DNA of 64,000 nt from an uncultured Bacilli bacterium. Its GTDB lineage: Bacteria > Bacillota_I > Bacilli_A > RF39 > UBA660. Made by a program: the position numbers and the translations under genes. Below are positions 16,347 to 24,853 of the stretch, piece after piece. The stretch is taken from contig CAJTZU010000004.1 in the NCBI GenBank assembly GCA_910584165.1, forward strand, positions 1 through 64,000, given 5' to 3'. Position 1 is the stretch's first letter. Each line of letters begins with the position of its first letter. The notes under the pieces were generated by a model, which was not told the DNA's origin, made no database searches, and was given only the letters and a program-made list of their open reading frames with translations.

Positions 16347-18083
16347 TTAAACATATTTTGGCTTAGGGGTTTCTTTATTTTCTATTATTGGAAAATCTTT
16401 AATTCCATATAAATCTAAGCATTCTGATTTAAAATGGAATTTAAGCCCCTGTGCTTCCATACAACCCTTATTTATAAGTAACCTTGTTAAGTTATAGAGC
16501 GGATTTACAATCCTAGAGAAATATTTTAAATCATTAAGACTACCATTTAACTTATTTTTATTCACTAAATTACATTCAACTATAAAGTCTTCTACAGAAT
16601 CAACTTTTTCCAATTTATATTCATAATTGTCTTTTGCTGAATAATTGATTATATAGTGCCCATTTATTTTTTGACTGCTATTTAATTCTAATTTTTTTGC
16701 CGAGAAATTATATGAATCATTTAGCAAGTTGAACACAGTTTTTATATAATTATCTTCTTCTTTTTTATATAATCTATTAATCTTTTTTATTTTTCTTTTC
16801 TCTAATTCCTCTATAGCTCTCATAACAAGACTCATATTTACTCGACCGTTTAAGAATATATTTGCTTCAAATTTTGATAAATCTTTCTCAAATATATATT
16901 TTTCTAACAATTCTTGACATTGATGAAAAGAAATCAATGGATTAAATAGTAGAAATCTTTTTGTAACATTATATGATGGTTCCAAAAGTTCAACATCAGG
17001 ATACTTATCTTTTTCTGCCCATATCTTCTTGTAAAATTTTGTTAGACCATTTATAATTGATCTAACATTTTCAATATCTTCTTCATCCTTATAATATTTT
17101 CTTGTATCGTTATTTCTTATTTTTTCAGATAAGTGCGTAATGTTATCTAAAAATTCAAAAACTATTTCACACAATATATTATTATCACAATATAACGGAT
17201 CCAGTGGGTAATCATTATAAAATAAATTTATACATTCACCAACAAATTCATTCATAGACTTTTCTAATGTTTTATAGGATACATCACTTACAAAGATTGT
17301 TTGAAAATAATTATTATCTTTAACATTGAAGTTTTTTATTAATGTATCATTCTGCCCTTTATAAATTTTATATAATCCTAAAACATAGCCATTACCATTT
17401 TTGTTATATGCAATACCAAATTTCCAAACATGTGGAAATAGATGTTCTTTAACCATTTTTAATTTACCATCAAATAAATTATTTACTTTATCAATTTCTT
17501 CTTGCATTAAATTGTATGATTCATTAGGACCATTAACAAATGATGTTGCTAACGATTTTTCTCCAGTTTTCATTATTAAAGTTAGTTTAGTAACATACTT
17601 TTCAATTTCTTTTATAAATTTCTTCTCTTCATATAAGTCATTATCATTAAATTTAATTCTTTTACAATTTTGATTTCCATAGTCAAGTATTTCAATATAT
17701 TCGTTAGTTACTAACTTATAATATATCTTTTTATTATTTATATCACTAAGAAATAAAACAACAGGATTAAATGTTTTTTTATATTTTACAACATTAAATA
17801 CCTTCGTTTCACAATCATAATAGTATGGATTAGTTTCATTGTACTCACTTGGAAGAGTTTTACTTTGAATATCAACTATAATTCTTTCGTGCCCTAAATC
17901 ATCTAGTATTCTTATACTTCCATCTAAATCAGGTATCTTATCTGCTTCTTCTGCTCTTACCTTTATTTTCTGATTTTTTTCTAAAACCTCTTTTAAAAGA
18001 GTAATAGATTTACTTTCTTTAAAATCATTATCTGTTATTTTTCCTAAATTAACATCTACCAAATTAAAAACATAATCATCCAT
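16347..18083 (-). CDS. DUF4365-domain protein, nuclease-like cargo
   Basis: 578 residues. The first 150 match the DUF4365 pattern: ES.SI.LLKEVLEKN, ADKIPDLDGSIRILDD, IIVDIQSKTLP, FYY-like DCETKVFNVVKY and NPVVLFLSDINNKKIYYK. DUF4365 is thought to have a PD-(D/E)XK-type fold; the Asp of PDLDG and the D-I-Q-S-K strand fit such a core. The remaining 430 residues are helical with no motif I recognise. It is the gene nearest the left attachment site and follows the SDR gene by 13 bp on the same strand. Role in defence is inferred from the domain and the mobile setting. Confidence 0.65.
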   Translation of the reverse strand: MDDYVFNLVDVNLGKITDNDFKESKSITLLKEVLEKNQKIKVRAEEADKIPDLDGSIRILDDLGHERIIVDIQSKTLPSEYNETNPYYYDCETKVFNVVKYKKTFNPVVLFLSDINNKKIYYKLVTNEYIEILDYGNQNCKRIKFNDNDLYEEKKFIKEIEKYVTKLTLIMKTGEKSLATSFVNGPNESYNLMQEEIDKVNNLFDGKLKMVKEHLFPHVWKFGIAYNKNGNGYVLGLYKIYKGQNDTLIKNFNVKDNNYFQTIFVSDVSYKTLEKSMNEFVGECINLFYNDYPLDPLYCDNNILCEIVFEFLDNITHLSEKIRNNDTRKYYKDEEDIENVRSIINGLTKFYKKIWAEKDKYPDVELLEPSYNVTKRFLLFNPLISFHQCQELLEKYIFEKDLSKFEANIFLNGRVNMSLVMRAIEELEKRKIKKINRLYKKEEDNYIKTVFNLLNDSYNFSAKKLELNSSQKINGHYIINYSAKDNYEYKLEKVDSVEDFIVECNLVNKNKLNGSLNDLKYFSRIVNPLYNLTRLLINKGCMEAQGLKFHFKSECLDLYGIKDFPIIENKETPKPKYV

Positions 18084-18096
18084 ACATTTTCACCTT

Positions 18097-18765
18097 TTAA
18101 TTTCTTTCAATAATAAGATCTGCTACATTTAAATTTAAATCACTAAATATATTATCGCAAATTATTTTTGCAACTTCATTAGGATTCATAAATGTATTTT
18201 GTTTTTCTACAGTAACATAATCTCTACTATTTTTATAAAATTCTGTATTAATTCCTCCAGGATAAACACCAATTACTTTTATTGATGTTCCCTTATATGC
18301 CACTTTTAAACTTTCTGTATATCCTTTTTCTCCCCACTTAGTTGCACAATATACAGATTCTTGTTTATTTCCTCTTAAGGCAGCTGAAGACATAATATTT
18401 ACTATTTTTAAATCCTGTTCGTTCTTGATTCTTAAAGTATTAGCAGAACATAGTATCATTCCTTGTAATCCTTTAAAACATTTATCTATATCTTCTTTTT
18501 CGTATTCAGCAGGTAATTTAAAAGAAGGTTCTCCTGCATTATTTATTAAATATTTAATATTACCTAATTCAGAAATTTCTTTAATACTATATTTAATAAA
18601 CTGCTCATCAGAAACATCTCCTATAAATTCTTTATAATTTATATTATCAAAAATAGATTTTTCTTTATCTAAATTACATACCATTAAATCTTTACTTAAT
18701 GAATATTTTACAATTGATTTTCCTAATCCATTAGAGCCACCTGTTACAATAAGAATATCTTTCAT
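18097..18765 (-). CDS. Short-chain dehydrogenase/reductase
   Basis: 222 residues with the classical SDR pattern: TGGSNGLGKSI at residue 8 (NAD(P)-binding turn), INNAGEP around 73, catalytic Ser in NIMSSAA near 123 and YCATKWG (Tyr-x-x-x-Lys) near 138, then YPGGINTEF. The substrate cannot be told. Its start overlaps the stop of the P-loop gene upstream by 4 bp (ATGA), so the two are translationally coupled within the cargo operon. Confidence 0.85.
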   Translation of the reverse strand: MKDILIVTGGSNGLGKSIVKYSLSKDLMVCNLDKEKSIFDNINYKEFIGDVSDEQFIKYSIKEISELGNIKYLINNAGEPSFKLPAEYEKEDIDKCFKGLQGMILCSANTLRIKNEQDLKIVNIMSSAALRGNKQESVYCATKWGEKGYTESLKVAYKGTSIKVIGVYPGGINTEFYKNSRDYVTVEKQNTFMNPNEVAKIICDNIFSDLNLNVADLIIERN

Positions 18766-19334
18766 ATTCTTTCCTCCTTGACCTTATTTTTTAATATAGA
18801 TGTTTTTAAATTTAAATTAATCCCATATTCTTCTAAAGCCTGCGACAAAAATTGTCCTGGTTTCATTACTATTCTTTCATAATTAGTTGCATTTTCAAAT
18901 AATTCAATTAAACTTGGAAACTCTTTTTCTCTTCTACCTATAAACTCAGCACTATTACCTCTTTGCTTAAATCTTTCAACATATTCATCAAAATTATCAG
19001 ATGTAGGACAAACTAATATTATTCTTGTATCATTAACTCTCGATTTAAAACTTGAGCTATCATAAGCTTTAAAAACATGATCTATAAATGGTGAAACAAC
19101 AATTTTTCCTTCATCCAAAAGTTTTTTTGCATCATCAAGAAAATTTGTAGGATAATTAGGATTCTCTGTTCTTAAATTTACAGATCCTTTTCTTTGTTCA
19201 AGAGGTAGATGTCTTATTGATTCATCATAAATATATTTATAATCTTGAAAATCAAAATCAACAACATTTTCATATCTGTTTTCAAGCTCAGTTTTTCCAG
19301 TACCCATATAAGCTAATATTAATAATTTTTTCAT
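18762..19334 (-). CDS. P-loop kinase-like protein
   Basis: 190 residues beginning MKKLLILAYMGTGKTELENR, a Walker A loop at residues 8-16, then VVDFDFQDYKY, a position where nucleoside/nucleotide kinases have an acidic cluster, and IILVCPTSDNFDEYVERFKQRG, which resembles a lid helix with Arg. Size and order fit a small-molecule or nucleotide kinase of the type also seen in phages. It overlaps the SDR gene by 4 bp and lies 21 bp after the Gfo/Idh gene. The substrate is unknown; the family call is moderate. Confidence 0.65.
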   Translation of the reverse strand: MKKLLILAYMGTGKTELENRYENVVDFDFQDYKYIYDESIRHLPLEQRKGSVNLRTENPNYPTNFLDDAKKLLDEGKIVVSPFIDHVFKAYDSSSFKSRVNDTRIILVCPTSDNFDEYVERFKQRGNSAEFIGRREKEFPSLIELFENATNYERIVMKPGQFLSQALEEYGINLNLKTSILKNKVKEERI

Positions 19335-19355
19335 GTAATTTTCTCCTCTCGTTTT

Positions 19356-20315
19356 TTATTCTTCAATTCCTTCTAATATTAAATCTATTAATTCCATTGT
19401 TGCAACATTTTCTGAATCATAATTGTCATTATTAATAAATTCATCCATTTCATAAATGTAACCATGTAAGTACAAATCTTGTAATCCACCTGATGCACTT
19501 GTTAAATAAGGTTTAATTACATTTTCTTCTTCATCTATTGTTTGCCAACGATTGCTTGTTGTAATATTTTGATCTAGGTGATAATGGATTTCTCTTACAC
19601 TATCATTATAAACATATCCATTTTCACCAGTTATTGTAATTCTTTCTCTTTTACCTTTCCATGAAGTTAAACCTACAAAATTAATATTTCCAACAACACC
19701 ATTTTTAAATTTTATTAGTGATGTTAAACTAACATTGTTATCAATAGAATTAGAGTAAGTTTTCACTTGTTCTACTTCTCCAAATAACCATAGCAAAATA
19801 TTAACAAAATGGATTCCGCCCTTTTTGAGAAAAATTTCATTTGTCCATCCAGTTCTACCAGATGTAATATAAAACTCTGCATTAAATTGTTTTACTTTAC
19901 CAAATTTAGCCTTATTTATTATTTCTTTCATCTTTTGATAGCAAGGGCTATATCTCTTCATGAACCCAACCATAACTTTACTATTATTTTTTTTAGCAAG
20001 TTCTTCAAGTTCCTTAGCTTCTCTTACATTCATTCCCATTGGCTTTTCAACAAATAGTTTTTCTATACCAAAGTTTAGGCAGTATTTTGCTATTTCATAT
20101 TGTTTTTCTGCTGTCTTACATAATACTACTATTTCAGGCTTTTCACTTTCCAACATATCTTTATAATTAGAATAACTTTTTATTCCATCAAAAGTATCTT
20201 CATCTTTTAAATATTCACTAGCAATTGCAGATATCGATACACCTATCTCTTTTAAAGAAGGGATAATATTCTGAGTTGCATGAAGACCATTTCCTATTAC
20301 ACAAATCTTTTTCAT
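19356..20315 (-). CDS. Gfo/Idh/MocA-family oxidoreductase
   Basis: 319 residues. It has an N-terminal Rossmann fold (ICVIGNGLHATQNIIPSL), the family's EKPMGMNVREAKEL motif near residue 90, VMVGFMKRYSP near 120, and a C-terminal alpha/beta domain with KKGGIHFVNILLWLFGEVE (substrate-binding face). Family members oxidise or reduce sugars and related compounds with NAD(P). Its start overlaps the stop of the gene at 20312 by 4 bp. Placed with an SDR and a kinase, it suggests a small biosynthetic or nucleotide-sugar-type pathway carried as cargo. Confidence 0.88.
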   Translation of the reverse strand: MKKICVIGNGLHATQNIIPSLKEIGVSISAIASEYLKDEDTFDGIKSYSNYKDMLESEKPEIVVLCKTAEKQYEIAKYCLNFGIEKLFVEKPMGMNVREAKELEELAKKNNSKVMVGFMKRYSPCYQKMKEIINKAKFGKVKQFNAEFYITSGRTGWTNEIFLKKGGIHFVNILLWLFGEVEQVKTYSNSIDNNVSLTSLIKFKNGVVGNINFVGLTSWKGKRERITITGENGYVYNDSVREIHYHLDQNITTSNRWQTIDEEENVIKPYLTSASGGLQDLYLHGYIYEMDEFINNDNYDSENVATMELIDLILEGIEE

Positions 20316-21241
20316 TCTTCTTCACCTTCATTTTTTATATTTTGTAATTGTTTTTCTAAATCTTTTATTCTATTTTTTTCTTCATCCATCTCCATTTTTT
20401 TTGTTAGTATCTCTTCAATTCCCATTTTAAGTACTAAAAACATACTACTGCATTCCTCTTCTGTTAAATTATGCACTCCATCACTTATTTTAGTATAAAT
20501 AGTGTTAAAGCCTTGATTAAACATTATAGAAGGTAAATATGGTTTTAAAATTTTAATTTTATCTTCCATTCTTTCTTTTTTAAAAGTATCAAAATCCATT
20601 TCTATTTTTTCAATATTTTCATTAAATACGTCTATTAAAATTTTTTCAAATATGCGCCGTAAATAAATTAATGCGCCTATATAAGTACTAAAACTATATA
20701 GAGAACAAGCACTTTTGTAATATTCAGCATACTCTTTTCCAAGTATCTTTAAAAATTTCTTGTTATTAATGTTTTCATTCAAGTCATAAATAGAGGGATT
20801 TTGTCCTATCTTCATTATTGTTTCATTATCTATTTTCATAAAGTGAATAATCATTTTATGTTGGCAGTCTGCCATTGCATGAAAAGTAAAGAAATCAATC
20901 GTTGGAAATACACTTTCCAAACTGTCATGTGGTATATATGTGGAATTAGATGTTAAAGATCCTGGAGAACAACCTGCAAGCAAACTATTCATTGCTATAG
21001 CCGAATTATTGAAGGAAAATATTCTACGTGAATTACATTCTTTACAATAGCATTCTATTCTAACATCATTACATGGAAAAAAATTATACGCTTTCATTTT
21101 TTTATCTATATGTATCTTTTTATATAAAGGTTCTAACAACATTTTTTCCGTTATAAAATCATTTTTAGCAATACTAGGGTCAAAATCATGTCTCTTTTTA
21201 AATTCCATTTCACTATAATTATAACTTTCTTTTAAATTCAT
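20312..21241 (-). CDS. Cargo protein with possible HEPN/DUF4145-like C-terminus
   Basis: 309 residues. The N-terminal part contains YCKECNSRR, a possible half zinc site, and several more Cys/His (ADCQHKMIIHF). The C-terminal part (about 185-275) has LIYLRRIFEKILIDVF, DKIKILKPYLPSIM and ISDGVHNLTEEE, which resembles the order seen in DUF4145/HEPN-type domains (RR..E.. helix, then G-x-x-H-N). It ends in a charged coiled coil. The likeness is by eye and weak. It is the first gene of the four-gene cargo operon, starting 16 bp after the XRE gene. Confidence 0.45.
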   Translation of the reverse strand: MNLKESYNYSEMEFKKRHDFDPSIAKNDFITEKMLLEPLYKKIHIDKKMKAYNFFPCNDVRIECYCKECNSRRIFSFNNSAIAMNSLLAGCSPGSLTSNSTYIPHDSLESVFPTIDFFTFHAMADCQHKMIIHFMKIDNETIMKIGQNPSIYDLNENINNKKFLKILGKEYAEYYKSACSLYSFSTYIGALIYLRRIFEKILIDVFNENIEKIEMDFDTFKKERMEDKIKILKPYLPSIMFNQGFNTIYTKISDGVHNLTEEECSSMFLVLKMGIEEILTKKMEMDEEKNRIKDLEKQLQNIKNEGEEE

Positions 21242-21257
21242 TATTTTTCATCTCCTT

Positions 21258-21782
21258 CTATAAGTCCTTTGGTAATTTACTATAATCATATTTTTTAGCA
21301 ACAGGTTCTAAATCCTTTAATGCTTGATTAATTTCTTCTATTGCTTTTTCTATTGAATAATCAAATTCAGGATGATTATTTAAAATTTCTAATTTATGGG
21401 AAATTTTAAATAAGTTTTCCATTACAATTCTTGTTGATTCTCTTTTATTGCTATCCCAAGCTAAAATATCATATTTAAAAATTCTTGCTTCTTTAATAAT
21501 ATTCTTCAAATCCCTAGAGGATTTATTTTTTAATTCATCATTGGAAAACCAATTTGTTAAAGCATCATATCCAGCTGCTTTTAATAATTGTTCTAAAGAT
21601 AAATCCAGTTCTTCAGCAATTTTTCTTAATATTTCTATGTCAGGCTTTTTAACTTTTCCATTTTCAAGATCATTTAAAGATGTATTACTCAAACCAATTC
21701 TTCTTGCTAGTTCTCTTTGGGAAAAGTTCTTTACATCTCTTCCACCTTCTATTAAAGTTTTTAAAGTAAGTTCTTTATCCAT
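21258..21782 (-). CDS. XRE-family repressor of the mobilizable element
   Basis: 174 residues. The N-terminal helix-turn-helix (FSQRELARRIGLSNTSLNDLENGKVKKPD, residues about 19-48) is a clear Cro/C1 type; the C-terminal 100 residues are helical and probably dimerise. It is transcribed away from the replication/mobilization genes across a 167-bp control region containing two 12-bp direct repeats. By analogy with ICE and phage repressors it should hold the transfer genes off and regulate itself. Cargo genes lie immediately downstream, so they may be co-transcribed with the repressor. Confidence 0.85.
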   Translation of the reverse strand: MDKELTLKTLIEGGRDVKNFSQRELARRIGLSNTSLNDLENGKVKKPDIEILRKIAEELDLSLEQLLKAAGYDALTNWFSNDELKNKSSRDLKNIIKEARIFKYDILAWDSNKRESTRIVMENLFKISHKLEILNNHPEFDYSIEKAIEEINQALKDLEPVAKKYDYSKLPKDL

Positions 21783-21842
21783 ATAAAATACTCCTTCGTT
21801 TATTAGGGTATAATATCATCCCAAAACCATTATAACATATCC

Positions 21843-21876
21843 TGTAAGTTTTTCACAACAATTTTGTAAGTTTTTC
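21843..21876. promoter_or_regulatory. Tandem operator repeats TGTAAGTTTTTC
   Basis: Identical 12-mers at 21843-21854 and 21865-21876, with a 22-bp period (about two helical turns). The second ends exactly where the plus-strand -35 box starts (21877), and both lie between -35 and -10 of the likely repressor promoter on the minus strand. They are well placed for binding by the XRE repressor encoded at 21258-21782. Confidence 0.65.
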
Positions 21877-21905
21877 TTGACAATAAAGTTTAATTATTGC
21901 ATAAT
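21877..21905 (+). promoter_or_regulatory. Promoter of the replication/mobilization operon
   Basis: TTGACA (21877-21882), 17-bp spacer, CATAAT (21900-21905): the best consensus match in this region. The first gene starts at 21950 behind a GGAGGG ribosome-binding site. Confidence 0.7.
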
Positions 21906-21949
21906 AGAATTGTGAGGCTAACCTTACAAAAAAAGAAAGGAGGGATTAG

Positions 21950-22183
21950 ATGACTGCTGAGGAAACTTTAGAAATCATTTCAAAACAATGGTGTAGTTTA
22001 GAAGATTTAATGAAAATTAGCCAAGTTGGTAGAAACTCTGCTCTAAAGATTAAAAGAAACATTAGAGAGAAACTAACTAAACAAGGCTATATGGTTCCAA
22101 AGCATGTAGTACCTATGAAAGAAGTTGTAGATTATTTAGATATTAATATCAGTTATTTAGAGTCTAGAATAAAGAAAGGATAA
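21950..22183 (+). CDS. Small HTH protein, possible excisionase or replication regulator
   Basis: 77 residues with a helix-turn-helix-like centre (CSLEDLMKISQVGRNSALKI) and a second helical segment (VPMKEVVDYLDINISYLESRI). It is the first gene downstream of the regulated promoter and is followed after 4 bp by the RepA-like ATPase. Its size and place fit an excisionase or a helper of the ATPase; I do not recognise a named family. The AAGGAGGG site 7 bases upstream supports the start. Confidence 0.6.
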   Translation: MTAEETLEIISKQWCSLEDLMKISQVGRNSALKIKRNIREKLTKQGYMVPKHVVPMKEVVDYLDINISYLESRIKKG

Positions 22184-22187
22184 TGAT

Positions 22188-23144
22188 ATGAAACTAATTG
22201 AAGAATTAGATACAAGCACAAAAAAAGACATCATAATCGAAGGATTAATGAGGTCTAAAGGTGTTTATTTACTTGTATCAAAACCTAAAGTGGGAAAGTC
22301 TATGTTGGCACTGCAACTTTCCTACTGTCTTACCAATGGATTACCATTTTTAGGACACAAAGTAATTCCATCACCTGTCTTATATATTAGCACAGAGTCT
22401 GATTTTGGTCAATTACAGGACCGCTATAAAACACTAGGTCTAACTCCAAAAAAGGACTCTTTATTCATAATAGATAGAGATGGAAAACCTAATATAAGCA
22501 TACTTGAGCATGAAGAAGAGATTGATGATTTTTCTGGTGATAAAACAGCAAATAAATTAGTAATCATTGATATGCTTAAAGATATGGATTTAGGTATCTC
22601 TTACGATATAAATGATTTTCAAGATGTAGCACAAAAGTTAATGCCTAAATTAAGAGAATTATGTGAGAAATATAATCTCACAATATTATTTACGCATCAC
22701 TTAAATAAAAGAAATGAAACATTAGGTAGCACTGCTTTTGATGCTTGTATAGATGGAAAAATAACTTTGTTTGAAACTAGGAATGACCATAATCATTTAA
22801 TTATGAAAGTGATTAATAGAGATTTTCTTGGATTTGATATGGATTTAAAAAGAAGTGAAAATCAAACTTTTAAAATAAGTAATTCTGTTGAAGATGATGA
22901 ACTTGATGAGAACTTAATATTTTTTATTAAATATGCATCATTAAAGAAAGACTTTGAATTTACTCCTACTAGTATAATTCATGATGCTAAATTAAAGACA
23001 ACAGCATTACGATTTGGCAGAATGTTAAATGCAAATATGGATTTATTACAAAGAGAAGGAATTTATATAACGAAGAATAGAACAAGTGATAAAAGAATTT
23101 ATCATTGTATATATGATGAACCTATACTCGAAGATGATGAATAA
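22188..23144 (+). CDS. RepA-like AAA ATPase (RecA/DnaB-fold)
   Basis: 318 residues. Walker A SKPKVGKSMLALQ near residue 34, LYISTESDFGQLQDR (a typical RepA/AAA_25 E-S-D segment), Walker B KLVIIDMLKDMD near 125, and LFTHHLNK (sensor His). A C-terminal region of about 90 residues may be a winged helix (TALRFGRMLNANMDLLQREG). RepA-type hexameric ATPases act in replication of plasmids and integrative elements. In an element without its own polymerase it may allow replication of the excised circle. Confidence 0.75.
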   Translation: MKLIEELDTSTKKDIIIEGLMRSKGVYLLVSKPKVGKSMLALQLSYCLTNGLPFLGHKVIPSPVLYISTESDFGQLQDRYKTLGLTPKKDSLFIIDRDGKPNISILEHEEEIDDFSGDKTANKLVIIDMLKDMDLGISYDINDFQDVAQKLMPKLRELCEKYNLTILFTHHLNKRNETLGSTAFDACIDGKITLFETRNDHNHLIMKVINRDFLGFDMDLKRSENQTFKISNSVEDDELDENLIFFIKYASLKKDFEFTPTSIIHDAKLKTTALRFGRMLNANMDLLQREGIYITKNRTSDKRIYHCIYDEPILEDDE

Positions 23145-23220
23145 TCATCTTCTAAAAATAAGAACGAGGCACGTTTTGTTGCAAAGCAATGAAAGTGGCG
23201 ATAGTGATTATTTTGGGATT

Positions 23221-23267
23221 TTTAAGGGTAAACCCTTAAACTCACGATTGGGCTATGCCCTAGTGAG
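23221..23267 (+). other. Candidate origin of transfer (oriT) for the MobV relaxase
   Basis: Two hairpins lie side by side just upstream of the relaxase gene. The first has 9-bp arms, TTTAAGGGT (23221-23229) and ACCCTTAAA (23232-23240). The second pairs CTCAC (23241-23245) with GTGAG (23263-23267) around an inner GGGC-TAT-GCCC. The 3' end of the second, TAGTGAG, resembles the TAGTGTG nick region of pMV158-type oriTs, so a nick after 23267 is plausible. Location and structure fit; the sequence likeness is from memory and not searched. Confidence 0.55.
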
Positions 23268-23324
23268 ATAGGTCAATAAATGACCTCTACTACTAAAGAC
23301 ACAGAAGCAAAGGAGGATAAAAGA

Positions 23325-24758
23325 TTGTATGATGGCAAACAAGTAGTACGAGTAGAAACCCAATATAAGAAAGCTGACCTTTATAATATCGGTGTTGAAA
23401 TGAAAGATAGAAAAGGTACAGGCAACTATGATATAGAACGAAGAGAATTTAATTATGAATATGTATCTCTTACTCAAAATAACCTATATCAAGAAGTCAA
23501 AAAGAAGTTAAAGGATAGAAAAATAGAATATCTAAATAGACCTAACACTAATCAATTAAATGGAGTAACATTCACAAGTGGTCCTGAATTTTTCCAAGCA
23601 CTAGGTATGGAATTCATAGATAGTGGTAGAACTTATCATACAGGAGATAAAAAAGGACAAGCTGTAATGATTCCTGTTATCAAATCAAAGGAAGATATAC
23701 CTAATGCTGTAACTTACTTTTTTGATTCTTGTATGGAATTTTTAAAAGACTATGTTGGTGAAGAGAATATACTTCTTTCTCAAATCCATTATGATGAAGA
23801 TACTCCTCACCTACAAGCCTATTTCATTCCCGTTGTAAACAAAGTTAAAAGAAAATGTTTTGTAAAGGATAAAAATGGTAATGTCGTAAAAGAAAAAACA
23901 ACAAATAAAAAAGGTATGACTACTATTACTCCACAATTACTTCGTGATGATAAAGGAAAAATTGTATATGAAGAAGTCGAAGGAAATTTCCTAAATTGTG
24001 ATCAATTTTGGAAAGATAGAGGCGGCAAAATATCTTTTCATCAAATGCAAAATGACTTCAATAAATTTATTACGGAAAAAGGTTTTAATCTCTATCGTGG
24101 TGATATTGGAAGTAATAAAGAAAATCAAACGAAATTAGATTACGATATAGCCGAGAAAAAAGCCGAATTAGAAGAATTAAACAAAGAAAAGGAAAATACC
24201 TTAATGATTATAGAAAACTCTAAAAATGGGCTTAAAAATATCGAAAATAATGATAGCAATAAAGAACTTTTAAATCCTGTAAAAAGAAAATTTGGTGGTT
24301 ATAAAGATGATGATGTTCTTAGATTCATAAAGTACACGAGAGGTTTAGAACATAAAATAATTATCTCATCTACTGATAATACCAATAAAGATATAGAAAT
24401 AAATAAACTGACTGAAGAAAATAAGACTTTTAAAAACAATAAGGAACTCCTAAAAAGGAATGAGATTATTAAGGAACAAAAATCTACTATCCAAGCTCAA
24501 AAAGAAGAAATTAGTAAATTAAGTGAATTAGTAGAAATTCTAAATAATAATATTGAAAGTCTAAAATCTAAATTAGAAACTGAAGTTAATAAGTGGAAAA
24601 ATCTTTTTCAAAAAATGTGTAAGGCAATAGATAAAGTTTTAAAGCGAGATAAGCCTAAAGAAAAATTAGAAGATTATGAAGATATAGCTGATGCTATTAA
24701 TCATGGTTATTATGGTAAAAACAATAAAAATAAAGATGATTTTGAAATAGAAAGATAG
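23325..24758 (+). CDS. mobV: MobV-family relaxase
   Basis: 477 residues from TTG 23325, chosen because AAAGGAGG lies 8 bases upstream; an ATG at 23280 has no good ribosome-binding site. N-terminal motif KGTGNYDIERREFN is the Mob/Pre motif I type, and IHYDEDTPHLQAYFIP (about 157-172) is the H-x-D-E-x-TPH motif III that positions metal and DNA. The C-terminal 200 residues are coiled coil (KLTEENKTFKNN, ISKLSELVEIL). It nicks and carries the element strand into a recipient through another element's secretion system. The oriT-like hairpins lie directly upstream. Confidence 0.88.
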   Translation: MYDGKQVVRVETQYKKADLYNIGVEMKDRKGTGNYDIERREFNYEYVSLTQNNLYQEVKKKLKDRKIEYLNRPNTNQLNGVTFTSGPEFFQALGMEFIDSGRTYHTGDKKGQAVMIPVIKSKEDIPNAVTYFFDSCMEFLKDYVGEENILLSQIHYDEDTPHLQAYFIPVVNKVKRKCFVKDKNGNVVKEKTTNKKGMTTITPQLLRDDKGKIVYEEVEGNFLNCDQFWKDRGGKISFHQMQNDFNKFITEKGFNLYRGDIGSNKENQTKLDYDIAEKKAELEELNKEKENTLMIIENSKNGLKNIENNDSNKELLNPVKRKFGGYKDDDVLRFIKYTRGLEHKIIISSTDNTNKDIEINKLTEENKTFKNNKELLKRNEIIKEQKSTIQAQKEEISKLSELVEILNNNIESLKSKLETEVNKWKNLFQKMCKAIDKVLKRDKPKEKLEDYEDIADAINHGYYGKNNKNKDDFEIER

Positions 24759-24767
24759 AACTATCAG

Positions 24768-24817
24768 CACTTCTATTGGAGAACACTACTAAATATGGTA
24801 AACTACCAATTGAAGTG
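24768..24817. repeat. Inverted repeat upstream of the integrase gene
   Basis: CACTTCTATTGG (24768-24779) faces CCAATTGAAGTG (24806-24817), matching at 11 of 12 positions with a 26-bp spacer. It lies 36 bp before the integrase start, so it may be an operator or regulatory RNA hairpin; arm-type integrase sites would be expected nearer the ends. Confidence 0.5.
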
Positions 24818-24853
24818 TGTGAATAGTCTAAACTAAGCAAAGGAGGAATTATA

